The notes below the pieces were generated by a model. That model did no database searches. It was given only the letters and a program-made list of their open reading frames with translations, and was not told the origin of the DNA. From assembly GCA_964344215.1 (NCBI GenBank), contig CAYFMP010000078.1:1-16519 (forward strand): DNA of 16,519 bases, in the 5' to 3' direction. A program made the translations under genes and the position numbers. Position 1 is the first letter of the stretch. Each line of letters starts with the position of its first letter. The DNA comes from CAYFMP01 sp964344215 (GTDB lineage Bacteria > Pseudomonadota > Alphaproteobacteria > Rhodospirillales > Casp-alpha2). Positions 1-7,955 of this stretch are shown in pieces.

Positions 1-35
1 CATAAACGAAATCCCGTCAAACCGCGGGCTTTCAT
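1..35 (-). CDS. Possible start of a gene running off the left edge
   Basis: An ATG at 35-33 on the minus strand opens a frame (MKARGLTGFRL) that has no stop before the window ends. It begins 12 bases after the stop of the HAD-like gene, and a TGGA sequence lies 7 bases upstream of the ATG, a reasonable ribosome site. The spacing is what one expects of the next gene in the same operon. Eleven residues are too few to assign a family, and chance is a real alternative. Confidence 0.35.
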   Translation of the reverse strand, partial: MKARGLTGFRL

Positions 36-47
36 GAAATATCCAGG

Positions 48-674
48 CTAGGGTGACCTCGCGGCGAGGTTCAGTATCGCCGAAGTCACTTCCCCCCAAT
101 CCGAACAAGCTAGCATCGAAGGTTCTTTTGCGCTCGATCCGAAAAGGATGCGCTGAGTTTCTGGTGGAAAATTGGGATGCGTGAGGACCTCGGCCAGGTC
201 GTCGACAAACACGTTTGGCTGCAACGCCGCAATGCAGGCGATTTTTTCGTCCCGGTTGGCCGCGAAGTGGACATCCGTGCGGCTTAAGGCAAAGCCGTCA
301 TCATTGAAAAACCCCTTTACCCCCATCCATTCAAGGGCTGCATCACGAAGATTGATACGATCGGGATCCGCGTGGCCGAACTCGGTTTTATGGCTGACGA
401 TGGTGACCCGGGCGCCGATCTCCAGGATTTCCCGGAAAAACGCATCGACCCCGGCGTAAAGGCGCGCGCCGCCGATGCCGGAGCCGTATATGTATCCCTG
501 CAGTTTCTGCCAGACCTTTTCCCCATCGGGGGTCGCCCGTAGGGTATCGCAAACGGAAAGCTTGTTTCCCTTGAACGTCGGCGGCAGCAATTCCCACTCA
601 ATTGCGGTCGCGACAAAGACATCGTTATAATCCGCAAGGGTGTTGTCGAAATCCAAGCCAATCAATAAAGTCAT
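48..674 (-). CDS. HAD-superfamily hydrolase/phosphatase-like protein
   Basis: A 208-residue soluble protein with the haloacid dehalogenase (HAD) signature set in order. Motif I is DFDNTLAD with the nucleophile Asp8 and acid/base Asp10. Motif II is Ser94 in TIVSHKT, motif III is probably Lys144 in RDEKIACI, and motif IV is the acidic pair Asp158-Asp159 in VFVDDL. These residues support Mg-dependent phosphoryl transfer from a small phosphorylated substrate, which cannot be named from sequence. The region between motifs I and II (about residues 20-80) is long enough to be a cap. The start is ATG. It diverges from the membrane protein at 793 across a 118-base gap and may be followed by another gene at the left edge. 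HAD phosphatases are common in surface-polysaccharide clusters, so a sugar-phosphate role is possible but inferred. Confidence 0.8.
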   Translation of the reverse strand: MTLLIGLDFDNTLADYNDVFVATAIEWELLPPTFKGNKLSVCDTLRATPDGEKVWQKLQGYIYGSGIGGARLYAGVDAFFREILEIGARVTIVSHKTEFGHADPDRINLRDAALEWMGVKGFFNDDGFALSRTDVHFAANRDEKIACIAALQPNVFVDDLAEVLTHPNFPPETQRILFGSSAKEPSMLACSDWGEVTSAILNLAARSP

Positions 675-792
675 GCTACTTCAACCACAGTCGAAAATGC
701 GTCTAAGATGACCTATATCTCCGGCTTTATCCATAGGCGCAAGATGACGCCATCGCCAGACGTTGACCTGAACCGTAAATGAGATCCAGATA

Positions 793-1779
793 TTGAAAAA
801 CCTTACGCTTTCAAGGCTAGCGGGTCCACGGAGTGCTCTGTTCCTGAAGTTCTTCATCTCGATGGCGATCCTTGGTTTTCTCGGGTGGAAAGTCGATTTC
901 GGCATCGTATGGGAGCATCTTAAATTTAGCGGCTGGATCGCCTTTGCCGCGGCAACGGCAGTCTTGTTCGCTCAGAGCTTCATAATGGCTTGGCGTTGGC
1001 GATGCGTTGCACGAAGCGTGGTTGGCGGGGCAGTCGAACTCCCGTTCTTGGTCTCCTTTTGGCGCTATCTGATGACCAGTTTCTGGTTCAATTTGGCCCT
1101 GCCGTCCTCGGTCGGCGGCGATTTCGTTCGCATATGGCTATTGACACGATGCAACTTCTCTCTCGGAACGGTTACACGGGGTGTGATACTGGATCGCCTA
1201 AGCGCTCTTGTCGCCGTCGTGTTGTTGATGGGTCTTAGTTTATTTGGGCTGACAAATAATATAGCCGACGAGTCACTTACGACCGTTCTGCTTGGGTTAA
1301 TTGCCAGCGCTGTGCTGGGGACCGCTCTATTGCTACAACTCGACAAGGTAGTGGCCCGATGGCGGGATCGAAAAATAGTCGATGCCCTGGCCGTCCTTGC
1401 AATTAATGCGCGGACGATTTTACGGAGCCCGGTTATCATGATTTCTGCGGTATTTGTGCACGCATTAACAATTTTCTCTTTTTATGTGATCGCCAAAGGC
1501 GCGGGTTTGTCGGTTGACGCATGGGAAATCTTTTTGGTCATGCCGAGTATCATCCTGATGACCGCGCTGCCGATTTCAATAGCTGGTTGGGGCGTGCGCG
1601 AAGGTAGTGTCGTTGTCGGGTTTGGGCTATTCGGCGTATCGGCTGAAGCAGCAATTGCGGTTTCAATTCTGGCCGGTCTTTGCGCAATGTCTATTGGGCT
1701 AATTGGTGGTTTTGTATGGCTCTTCGAGCGAACAGAGCAGGAACCTCAAGCCGGTTCGCTGAAAAATGCCGCAGACTAA
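793..1779 (+). CDS. LPG-synthase-type (UPF0104) membrane protein, flippase-like
   Basis: A 328-residue integral membrane protein with about eight hydrophobic segments. It carries the landmark of the lysylphosphatidylglycerol-synthase transmembrane family: an AWRWR segment near 66-70, then N-x2-LPSSVGGD at residues 100-110 followed by FVRIW. Proteins with this domain alone, lacking the cytosolic aminoacyl-transferase part, are widely annotated as flippase-like, and some are implicated in moving lipids or lipid-linked sugars across the membrane. The start is TTG at 793: the frame is closed by TGA at 769-771 and there is no ATG or GTG before Met24, which would cut into the first membrane segment. 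Codon use is noticeably AT-richer than in the 4800-8900 genes, hinting at separate ancestry. A second, distant paralogue lies at 3723-4718. Transported substrate unknown. Confidence 0.8.
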   Translation: MKNLTLSRLAGPRSALFLKFFISMAILGFLGWKVDFGIVWEHLKFSGWIAFAAATAVLFAQSFIMAWRWRCVARSVVGGAVELPFLVSFWRYLMTSFWFNLALPSSVGGDFVRIWLLTRCNFSLGTVTRGVILDRLSALVAVVLLMGLSLFGLTNNIADESLTTVLLGLIASAVLGTALLLQLDKVVARWRDRKIVDALAVLAINARTILRSPVIMISAVFVHALTIFSFYVIAKGAGLSVDAWEIFLVMPSIILMTALPISIAGWGVREGSVVVGFGLFGVSAEAAIAVSILAGLCAMSIGLIGGFVWLFERTEQEPQAGSLKNAAD

Positions 1780-1792
1780 GTCGGATACAATT

Positions 1793-1928
1793 GGCGTTGA
1801 CTTAGTGACAAGTCGTGTGAATCCAGCCGAGTGGAGCCCCATGAACCTTTCATATTCATTTGGTGATCTTGCCGCCTCCATCCATCTGGCCTAGGTTTCA
1901 TTTTGCTTCAGACCGCAGGCGTTGACTT
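1793..1928. repeat. 11-base direct repeat in the 1780-1997 gap
   Basis: GGCGTTGACTT occurs at 1793-1803 and again at 1918-1928, both within the 218-base gap between the membrane protein and the radical SAM gene. Each copy contains a TTGACT resembling a sigma-70 -35 box, but no convincing -10 box sits 16-18 bases downstream of either. It may be a regulator site or coincidence. Nothing else was recognised in this gap. Confidence 0.25.
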
Positions 1929-1997
1929 GGACAATTATCATCCGAGAAATCGCCGAAATCACTGGAAGGCAATCTGCGAGCACCCATCTGTATTTTC

Positions 1998-3062
1998 ATG
2001 AATAACGTCTACAGTAACCTAAAATTTCTCGGCTACACAGGCCAAATCGACGCTCTCAAAGAGAGGCGGGTCGTGGCGCCCGTTCATGTGCGCATCAAGC
2101 CATTCAACCACTGCAATCACGATTGCTGGTATTGCGCCTATCGGGTTTCCAACTTGCAGCTCGGCAAGGACATCGATCTCAAGGACGTATTGCCGACTGA
2201 AAAAATGTTCGAGATCGTTGATGATGTGATCGATATGGGGGTCGAGGCCGTAACCTTTTCCGGCGGTGGCGAGCCCATGCTCTACAAGCCGCTGCCCGAG
2301 GTCGTCGAGAAACTGGCCCGGGGCGGTGTCAAGGTCGCCTCTTTGACAAATGGCTCAAACCTGAAGGGCCGCATAGCCGAGGCGTTCGCTGAACACGCTA
2401 CCTGGGTTCGCGTTTCCGTCGACGGTTGGGACGACGTCAGCTACGCCGCCTCACGCGGGATCAAAGAGGGCGCGTTTACTCAGCTGTTGGAAAATATCCG
2501 AAAATTTGTTGACACGGGCGCCAAGTGCACGCTGGGAATCAGTTTTATCGTTTCAAAAGACAACTACGAACACCTCTACGAGGCGTGCACCCAGTTCAAG
2601 GATGCCGGCGTTGACCACGTCAAGTTCTCGGGCGCCGTGATTTCGAATAGTGGTGGCGAGAACAACGACTACCATCGGGAGATCATAGAAACGGTGGGTG
2701 CCGAGATCGAGCGCTCCAGAACATTGAATGACGCCGGTTTCAGTATTGTCGATCACTATCATGAACTCGAAGAGAGGTTTGAAAAGAGCTACACCATTTG
2801 CCCCTTCCTGCAATTCTTGACCGTGATTGGTGCTGACTGCGGAGTCTATACCTGCCAGGACAAGGCGTTTACGAAGGAAGGGCTGCTCGGGTCGATCAAG
2901 AATCGCTCGTTCAAGGATTTCTGGTTTTCTGATGAAAACCTCGAGGCCCTCTACGCGCTCGATCCCTCCAAGTCCTGTGGACACCACTGCATCGCTCACT
3001 CTAAAAACCTGGCGATTCTGGATATCCTGGAAACTGATCCCGAACACGCCTGTTTTGTTTAG
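1998..3062 (+). CDS. Radical SAM protein with SPASM-like C-terminal cysteines
   Basis: A 354-residue radical SAM enzyme. The [4Fe-4S]-binding triad is Cys39-x3-Cys43-x2-Cys46 (CNHDCWYC), with the aromatic residue usual before the last Cys. FSGGGEP at 88-93 is the SAM-amino-binding motif. The C-terminal part has Cys268, Cys281, Cys286, Cys327, Cys331 and Cys352, with GVYTC and SCGHHC arrangements recalling a SPASM/twitch domain that holds extra iron-sulfur clusters, though spacing is not canonical. SPASM enzymes act on peptides, proteins or carbohydrates; the substrate here cannot be read. The start is ATG with no clear Shine-Dalgarno sequence. The methyltransferase follows two codons later, and its AGGAG ribosome site overlaps this gene's stop, so the two are probably translated together. 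No precursor-peptide gene was seen nearby, so a RiPP role is not supported. Confidence 0.85.
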   Translation: MNNVYSNLKFLGYTGQIDALKERRVVAPVHVRIKPFNHCNHDCWYCAYRVSNLQLGKDIDLKDVLPTEKMFEIVDDVIDMGVEAVTFSGGGEPMLYKPLPEVVEKLARGGVKVASLTNGSNLKGRIAEAFAEHATWVRVSVDGWDDVSYAASRGIKEGAFTQLLENIRKFVDTGAKCTLGISFIVSKDNYEHLYEACTQFKDAGVDHVKFSGAVISNSGGENNDYHREIIETVGAEIERSRTLNDAGFSIVDHYHELEERFEKSYTICPFLQFLTVIGADCGVYTCQDKAFTKEGLLGSIKNRSFKDFWFSDENLEALYALDPSKSCGHHCIAHSKNLAILDILETDPEHACFV

Positions 3063-3065
3063 GAG
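3061..3065 (+). promoter_or_regulatory. Ribosome binding site overlapping an upstream stop codon
   Basis: AGGAG begins inside the TAG stop of the radical SAM gene (3060-3062) and lies 11 bases before the ATG at 3077. It favours ATG 3077 over the GTG at 3065, which would have no room for a ribosome site. The arrangement implies translational coupling of the two genes. Confidence 0.6.
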
Positions 3066-3076
3066 TGAGACCGACC

Positions 3077-3739
3077 ATGGCTGAGGTCAATTTCCTGACA
3101 TCCATTCACACAAGCACCAAGCGCGACTATGTGCAGCGTGTCGTCGAACACGATAAGGCAGAATGCGCCGAAAAGGCAAAAGAGTGGGGATACGACTATT
3201 GGGATGGCGAGCGCCAGTACGGCTTTGGCGGCTATAGTTACGATGGTCGTTGGCTGCCGGTCGCAGACGAAATGGCGCTGCATTACGGCCTTAAGGCGGG
3301 GGATCGAATTCTGGATGTCGGCTGCGGCAAGGCATTCTTGCTTTATGAATTCACCCAGGCCATACCGGGCATCGAAGTCGCCGGTATCGATGTTTCCGCC
3401 TACGGCATCGAGCACGCGAAAGAAGAAGTGAAGTCCTTTTTGAGGGTTGGTTCGGCCGTTGAATTGCCGTGGCCGGACGGCCACTTTGATTTCGTCTATT
3501 CGCTGAACACTTTTCACAACCTAAAAAACTACGATCTGATGGCGGCGGTGAAGGAAGTCCAAAGGGTCGGCAAGGACAAACGCTACATAGGGGTCGAGAG
3601 CTACCGTAACGAGCCCGAGAAAGTCAATCTCCTCTATTGGCAACTCACCTGCGAAACCTTTTATACGCCAGACGAATGGAAATGGTTCTTCGAGCTTGCG
3701 GGCTACGACGGCGATTTTGGGTTTATCTACTTTGAGTAA
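3077..3739 (+). CDS. Class I SAM-dependent methyltransferase
   Basis: A 220-residue protein with a Rossmann-type methyltransferase core. Motif I is ILDVGCGKA at residues 78-86, the acidic end of the second strand is Asp105 in VAGIDVS, ELPWPDGHFDFVYS at 129-142 is the usual motif II region, and NTFHNL follows. The N-terminal 70 residues, with several Tyr/Trp (GYDYWDGERQYG), are less standard and may shape the acceptor site. It probably transfers a methyl group to a small molecule, sugar or lipid; the acceptor is unknown. ATG 3077 is preferred over GTG 3065 because AGGAG at 3061-3065 serves it. It forms a two-gene unit with the radical SAM gene just upstream, suggesting they act on the same substrate. 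Its last 17 bases overlap the end of the convergent membrane-protein gene. Confidence 0.82.
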   Translation: MAEVNFLTSIHTSTKRDYVQRVVEHDKAECAEKAKEWGYDYWDGERQYGFGGYSYDGRWLPVADEMALHYGLKAGDRILDVGCGKAFLLYEFTQAIPGIEVAGIDVSAYGIEHAKEEVKSFLRVGSAVELPWPDGHFDFVYSLNTFHNLKNYDLMAAVKEVQRVGKDKRYIGVESYRNEPEKVNLLYWQLTCETFYTPDEWKWFFELAGYDGDFGFIYFE

Positions 3740-4718
3740 CCCGTCGCTCGGTATTTTCAGACTGCATGGTTTCGAGATAGCGCGATAAGAACGGCAATCC
3801 GACGACCGCTGGCAGCATATAACGCAACGTGCACAGTATTCCCAGAGCTGCTGCCATGGATGGTGCCATGAACGGTTGATAGAGCACGATCAATGCAGCG
3901 TCCCGAGTTCCCACGCCGGCGAAGGTCAAGGGCACGAGCCCGGCCAGAATGGCCAATGGCGTCAGCGCCAGATTGTCGATGAATCGCACCGGGGCGCCAA
4001 GTGCGAGAATGAGCAGCCATATCTGGATAAGGTTCAGCAGCCACATGCTAAGCGAGACAACGACGATCCCTGCCGCCCGTTCCCGGCTTTGCCACACAAA
4101 CCGCCTGACTTCGTGCCACGAAGTCCTCAGGTGGCCCAGTTTTTTTTGCAAGACAGACGGTAAGACCTTGACAGCCAAGTCGAACCATAAATCCGCAAAC
4201 TTATCCGAGGAAACGGCCAACAGACCAAACGCCAAACCGAAGATAACCGTTGCTGCGGCCAACGCAAGCCATGGGCCTTCGTGCGGGTAAATCAACAAGC
4301 CGATGGCGCACCATACTAACAGCGCCAGCAAATCGACCCCCTTTTCAAAAACAACAACGGAAATAGAAACTGACGCAAGGGCCTTGCCGTGCTTATGCAG
4401 GAACGCGGCTTTCGCGATATCACCCATTTTCGAGGGCAAGACCATATTGAGGGTCGAGGCGGCGAGGATAAGTTTTGTGCACTCACCAAGGCTTTGTTTG
4501 GCGTCATCGGGAATCAGGACCTGAAGCCGCCAAGCGGCGATAAGCGTGGTCGGGACAAAAAAGGCGATAGCGCCAACAAAAATCGGCAAATCGATCCCGA
4601 CAAGAACTTGCAACATTGCGGCGACGTCGATCCGCCAATAGATCGCCGCCAGGACGAGCCCGCTGACGCCGATGGAGATAAATGTCTTGGAAGAAAAGAA
4701 CGATAAAGGCTGCTTCAT
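3723..4718 (-). CDS. LPG-synthase-type (UPF0104) membrane protein, flippase-like
   Basis: A 331-residue membrane protein with about eight hydrophobic segments and the family landmarks AAWRL (61-65) and NMVLPSKMGDIAKAAFL (91-107), the counterpart of the LPSSVGGD segment in the 793 gene. The C-terminal GVGTRDAALIVLY segment is also typical of the family. The two paralogues are strongly diverged and are not a recent duplication. ATG 4718 is chosen; a TTG directly before it (4721) is possible, but AGG about 9 bases upstream of the ATG fits better. It is the last gene of a probable minus-strand run starting with the GT2 at 8924, 93 bases after the B12-type radical SAM gene. The context suggests movement of a lipid or lipid-linked sugar made by that run; this is inference. 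Its stop overlaps the convergent methyltransferase by 17 bases. Confidence 0.8.
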   Translation of the reverse strand: MKQPLSFFSSKTFISIGVSGLVLAAIYWRIDVAAMLQVLVGIDLPIFVGAIAFFVPTTLIAAWRLQVLIPDDAKQSLGECTKLILAASTLNMVLPSKMGDIAKAAFLHKHGKALASVSISVVVFEKGVDLLALLVWCAIGLLIYPHEGPWLALAAATVIFGLAFGLLAVSSDKFADLWFDLAVKVLPSVLQKKLGHLRTSWHEVRRFVWQSRERAAGIVVVSLSMWLLNLIQIWLLILALGAPVRFIDNLALTPLAILAGLVPLTFAGVGTRDAALIVLYQPFMAPSMAAALGILCTLRYMLPAVVGLPFLSRYLETMQSENTERRVTQSR

Positions 4719-4811
4719 CAATATGCCTGGATCACAAGCAGGGCGAGGTCGTTTGCACGGCCCCCTTAACAGAGATTGGCCGGGCCGGCAAACCGGGAAC
4801 GAATTTTACGC

Positions 4812-6233
4812 TTAGCTCTTGATGTTGAGAAACAGCCTAAGACCCGCCCACAGGTTCTCGATCTCGTACCAGTGGCGCAGGGAATACAAACGCTGCAGGA
4901 TGTAGGCGGGCCGCAGATAGTAGCTCCGGATCGCCTTGCGGTGCCATTTGCGGATGGTCTCTGCGCTCAAGTTGGGGTAGCTGATGACGCCTTCCTGGTT
5001 CGACAATGGCGAGTAGTTGATCCAGGTGACGCCGTCGCGGATGTATCCGTTGGCCAGGGCTTCGCGGTAGAACGGCGTGCCCGGCAGCGGGCTGGCGACG
5101 AAGAAGGCGGCGATTTGGGTATTGAGCTTCTTGGCGAACGAGATGGTCTGTTTCATGGTCTCCTCGGTCTCGCCCAAATACCCGAACATGAAACTGGCGT
5201 GGGTCTTGATGCCGGCCTTCTTGGTCAGGTTGACGACCCGTTCGGCCTCCTTGAGGTCGAGGACCTTGTCGATGTTCTTGAGGATGTCCTCGTTGCCGGC
5301 CTCGATGCCGAAGCTGATCTCGCGGCACCCGGCTTCGCGCATGGCTTCCAAGGTTTCCATATCGATGTGATGGGCGCGCGCCGAGCACACCCAATTCATA
5401 TCAAGCTTTTTCTCGATGAAGGCGTTGCATATCTCCAGCACCCGCTTCTTCTTCACCGTAAACAGCTCGTCGGTGAAGTTGTAGGAGTGGATGCCGTAGG
5501 TGCCGATGCAGTGCTCGACCTCGGCGACGATGTTGGCCGGCGAGCGGCCCCTGATCTTGCGGGTCCATACCGTCTGGGCGCTGCAGAAACCGCAGTTGTA
5601 TGGACAGCCGCGGCTGGCCACCAGCAGCGTGTGCGGGCCGCCGCGCACCCGTTTTGTCGGCGCCGGATAGTAGAGGTTGTTGTCGATCAGGTCGCGGGCC
5701 GGCATCGGCACGGTGTCCAGGTCGTCGATCAGGACCTGCGGCATGGTGGTACGGATCTGGCCGTCGCGGTCGCGATAGACGATGCCCTTCAGCTGACTCC
5801 AGTCCTCGTCGCCGTCGTTGATCTGGCCGATCAGTTGGGCGAACTGCAGCTCGCTCTCGCCGATGCTGACGAAATCGGCGCAGCTCTCCTCGACCGACTG
5901 CTCCGGCAGGGCGGACGGGTGCGAGCCGCCGATGATGACACGCGCCTTCGGGAACCGCTCCTTGAGGCGGCCGGTCAGCTTGACGACCGAATCGAAGGCG
6001 CAGGTGTTGGCGGTGATGCCGATCAGCTGCGGATCGAAGCCAGCGACCTCGTCGCAGGTCTCCTCGTGGGAATGGTTGTGGACCTCCGAATCGATGATCT
6101 CGAACTCGACATCCGGATGCTGCTGGCGACCGTACCCGGCCAGGTAACATAGGCTGATCGGGGCCATCGCCCCGCCGTGCCCGGAAAGGCCGCCATAACG
6201 ATTGAACGAAGGGTTGATCAGGGCTACGCGCAT
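4812..6233 (-). CDS. B12-binding-domain radical SAM protein
   Basis: A 473-residue two-domain enzyme. Residues 1-140 form a Rossmann-like domain of the cobalamin-binding type found ahead of many radical SAM domains: it opens with MRVALINPSF, has LIGITANT near 70-77 and the characteristic VIIGGSHPSALP at 99-110. The classic DxHxxG cobalamin-ligand motif is not evident, as is usual in this family. The radical SAM core has Cys210-x3-Cys214-x2-Cys217 (CPYNCGFC), followed by FTDELF and FGIEAGNE. Relatives methylate unactivated carbons or rearrange rings; substrate unknown. The C-terminal 80 residues (rich in Tyr/Arg/Trp) are not assigned. The start ATG 6233 gives the expected N-terminal strand. 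It is strongly GC-rich, which produces a 458-codon antisense open frame that is not a gene. It lies 95 bases after the toroid gene and 93 before the membrane protein. Confidence 0.88.
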   Translation of the reverse strand: MRVALINPSFNRYGGLSGHGGAMAPISLCYLAGYGRQQHPDVEFEIIDSEVHNHSHEETCDEVAGFDPQLIGITANTCAFDSVVKLTGRLKERFPKARVIIGGSHPSALPEQSVEESCADFVSIGESELQFAQLIGQINDGDEDWSQLKGIVYRDRDGQIRTTMPQVLIDDLDTVPMPARDLIDNNLYYPAPTKRVRGGPHTLLVASRGCPYNCGFCSAQTVWTRKIRGRSPANIVAEVEHCIGTYGIHSYNFTDELFTVKKKRVLEICNAFIEKKLDMNWVCSARAHHIDMETLEAMREAGCREISFGIEAGNEDILKNIDKVLDLKEAERVVNLTKKAGIKTHASFMFGYLGETEETMKQTISFAKKLNTQIAAFFVASPLPGTPFYREALANGYIRDGVTWINYSPLSNQEGVISYPNLSAETIRKWHRKAIRSYYLRPAYILQRLYSLRHWYEIENLWAGLRLFLNIKS

Positions 6234-6328
6234 TTCGCCAAGTTCTTCATATCAAAGAGGAATCCCGTCTAGATATGACTACCGCAACCCCAATTTACAA
6301 CAATTAAAAACAACAACGATTCGGATTT

Positions 6329-7942
6329 TCAGCGCGAGCCCGAATTATACTCCCGGGACGACGTCAAGCTATCTCCCCGTCTCAGGCTTGGCAAGCGGTC
6401 GCTCAAGTCGAGCCAGCCGAGAAGCTGACCCGCCTGATATGTGCGGCTCATGACCACATAGATCGATGTCTGATCGACGCCGAGGGCGACCGACTCGACG
6501 CCGCTCCACGATGCCGCCGTCAGCGTGTCATCGACGGCGAGTCGGCCGTCGCGCCACGAAAACCGTCGCTCGAACCGATAGGGTGCCGGCGTCTTGCCGA
6601 CAATCAGCATCTTTTGCAACAGCCTGCGAACGAGGTCGGGAAAGAAGCGGCCGAGGGTCAACATAAGCAGCCGCAGGACGATCAGCTTGAGCGGAGTCAT
6701 CCGAGCCTGTTTCGCCCACCCCAGATCGCCGGCCACCGTTATCTCGTGATCGCCAATGTCGACGGTATAGTCGTCGATCAGGTGACCGACCGCGTTGCGC
6801 CGGCGTCGCCCCCCGGTGCGCAGGCTGAACTGCGTATCGGAGGAGATCAGCTTGTCGCCGTCGAAAAGCTTGAACACGCCGCCCTTGTTGAGGGCGGCGA
6901 ACAAGGCCAGCGCGCCGCGGCGCTCGACCAGAAGGCCGGCGCCGGGGAACCACCTGCGGCCATCGGCGGAGTCGGCGCGGGCCGGCCGCTCGGCCTGGAA
7001 GTCGCGCCACGCCAGCAGCATGTTCCAGCAATGATGGCCAACGATGTGGTCGTCGGCGAAGCACGGGCCGAGCCCGGCCTCGAGGCCTGACAGGTAGGCG
7101 TCGTTGACGGCCAGCGCTTCCGGTATCCAGCGGCCTGCCAACTCGAAGCCGTGTGGAAAGAAGTTGTACGTGTTGCGGCTGCCGTACTCGCCGCCGAAGG
7201 AGCCGTCCGGGTGAACAAAATGGGCGGCGAACCGAACCGCTCGCTCAAGAGCCGCTCTGAGATCGTCCGATTGGTGCAGTTCGTGCAGGCGGGCGAGCAC
7301 CGAGATGGTCAGGGTCAGGTATCCCGGATCGCACCCCTCGTACTCCCAGAACCAGCCTTCGTCTGTCTGCCACGACAAGACCTGCCGCAGTCTCCGCGCC
7401 GCCGGATCGCGCCAGCGGTCCGTCCGGATGACTTGGCCGGCCAGCTCCAGGCAGAGCGCGATCAGGGCCTGATGGTTGGCAAGCCGTCCGCTTTCCCGGT
7501 GGTCGGCCAGCCAGTCCGAGCGGCGCCGGAAGAAATCGAGCACGGCCTCATCGTCGAATTCGAGCAGGCGATAGGCGTCCAGGCAGGCAAGCAGCGAGAA
7601 CGCGGCGGCGCCGGCGGCCTTCTCGAACGGGAAATAGTCGTCACACGATCCGTCGGCATGAGCGCTGGCGGCGGCGAACCGGATGCCGGCCTGGGCCCAG
7701 GTTTTGATTTCGCCGGCCTCGAAGTACGGGTTGTCGGGTGCCGGGATTGCGTAGGCAAGGGCTAGCGGCAAGACGAATTCCTGGGCCATGCCGCTCGGAA
7801 AATCGATGATCCGGTAGTGCCAGTAATTGCGATCGAAACAGCCGTAGGTCGGACTGTGGCGGTTGCGGTCCTGAAGCGTGAGAATCTTCGGAATCTGCGC
7901 CAAAGCTTCGCGGGCGAACAGATGGCGGCGATCGGTGCTCAT
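6329..7942 (-). CDS. Conserved-looking hypothetical protein with alpha/alpha-toroid architecture
   Basis: A 537-residue protein without an obvious signal peptide. The first 320 residues have repeated helical segments with aromatic/acidic loops (DDYFPFEKAAGAAAFSLLA, QTDEGWFWEYEGCDPGYLTLTISVLARL, HPDGSFGGEYGSRNTYNFFPHGFEL), the pattern of an alpha/alpha toroid as in polysaccharide lyases, glycoside hydrolases and terpene cyclases. From about 330 it changes to a beta-rich part (GLLVERRGALALFAALNKGG, YTVDIGDHEITVAGDL) as in heparinase II/III-type proteins, with a hydrophobic helical insertion near 420-450 (LKLIVLRLLMLTL) that might touch the membrane. I do not recognise the family with certainty and cannot assign catalytic residues. 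It begins 13 bases after the GT2 stop, so the pair is likely cotranscribed. A role in trimming, binding or modifying the glycan is inferred. Confidence 0.75.
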   Translation of the reverse strand: MSTDRRHLFAREALAQIPKILTLQDRNRHSPTYGCFDRNYWHYRIIDFPSGMAQEFVLPLALAYAIPAPDNPYFEAGEIKTWAQAGIRFAAASAHADGSCDDYFPFEKAAGAAAFSLLACLDAYRLLEFDDEAVLDFFRRRSDWLADHRESGRLANHQALIALCLELAGQVIRTDRWRDPAARRLRQVLSWQTDEGWFWEYEGCDPGYLTLTISVLARLHELHQSDDLRAALERAVRFAAHFVHPDGSFGGEYGSRNTYNFFPHGFELAGRWIPEALAVNDAYLSGLEAGLGPCFADDHIVGHHCWNMLLAWRDFQAERPARADSADGRRWFPGAGLLVERRGALALFAALNKGGVFKLFDGDKLISSDTQFSLRTGGRRRRNAVGHLIDDYTVDIGDHEITVAGDLGWAKQARMTPLKLIVLRLLMLTLGRFFPDLVRRLLQKMLIVGKTPAPYRFERRFSWRDGRLAVDDTLTAASWSGVESVALGVDQTSIYVVMSRTYQAGQLLGWLDLSDRLPSLRRGDSLTSSREYNSGSR

Positions 7943-7955
7943 GTTCGGAGGCGCG

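Noticed and set aside
602..631. TTGCGG-18-TATAAT promoter-like sequence on the plus strand
   Set aside because: It lies inside the HAD gene, 162 bases before the TTG start of the membrane protein. A single good -10 box within coding DNA cannot be told from chance without expression data.
1998..3739. RiPP (modified peptide) biosynthesis locus
   Set aside because: SPASM-like radical SAM enzymes suggest it, but no small Cys- or Gly-rich precursor frame, peptidase or peptide exporter was found nearby on either strand.
4758..4800. GC-rich imperfect palindrome (TTGGCCGGGCCGGCAA) after the B12-type radical SAM gene
   Set aside because: Considered as a terminator, but the stems are short, no T-run follows on the minus strand, and the downstream membrane-protein gene is probably cotranscribed.
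4776..6152. Plus-strand open frame of 458 codons opposite the B12-type radical SAM gene
   Set aside because: The minus strand encodes a clear two-domain enzyme with all motifs. The antisense frame is a by-product of strongly G/C-ending codons and reads as low-complexity Val/Leu/Asp/Gly-rich protein with no recognisable motif.
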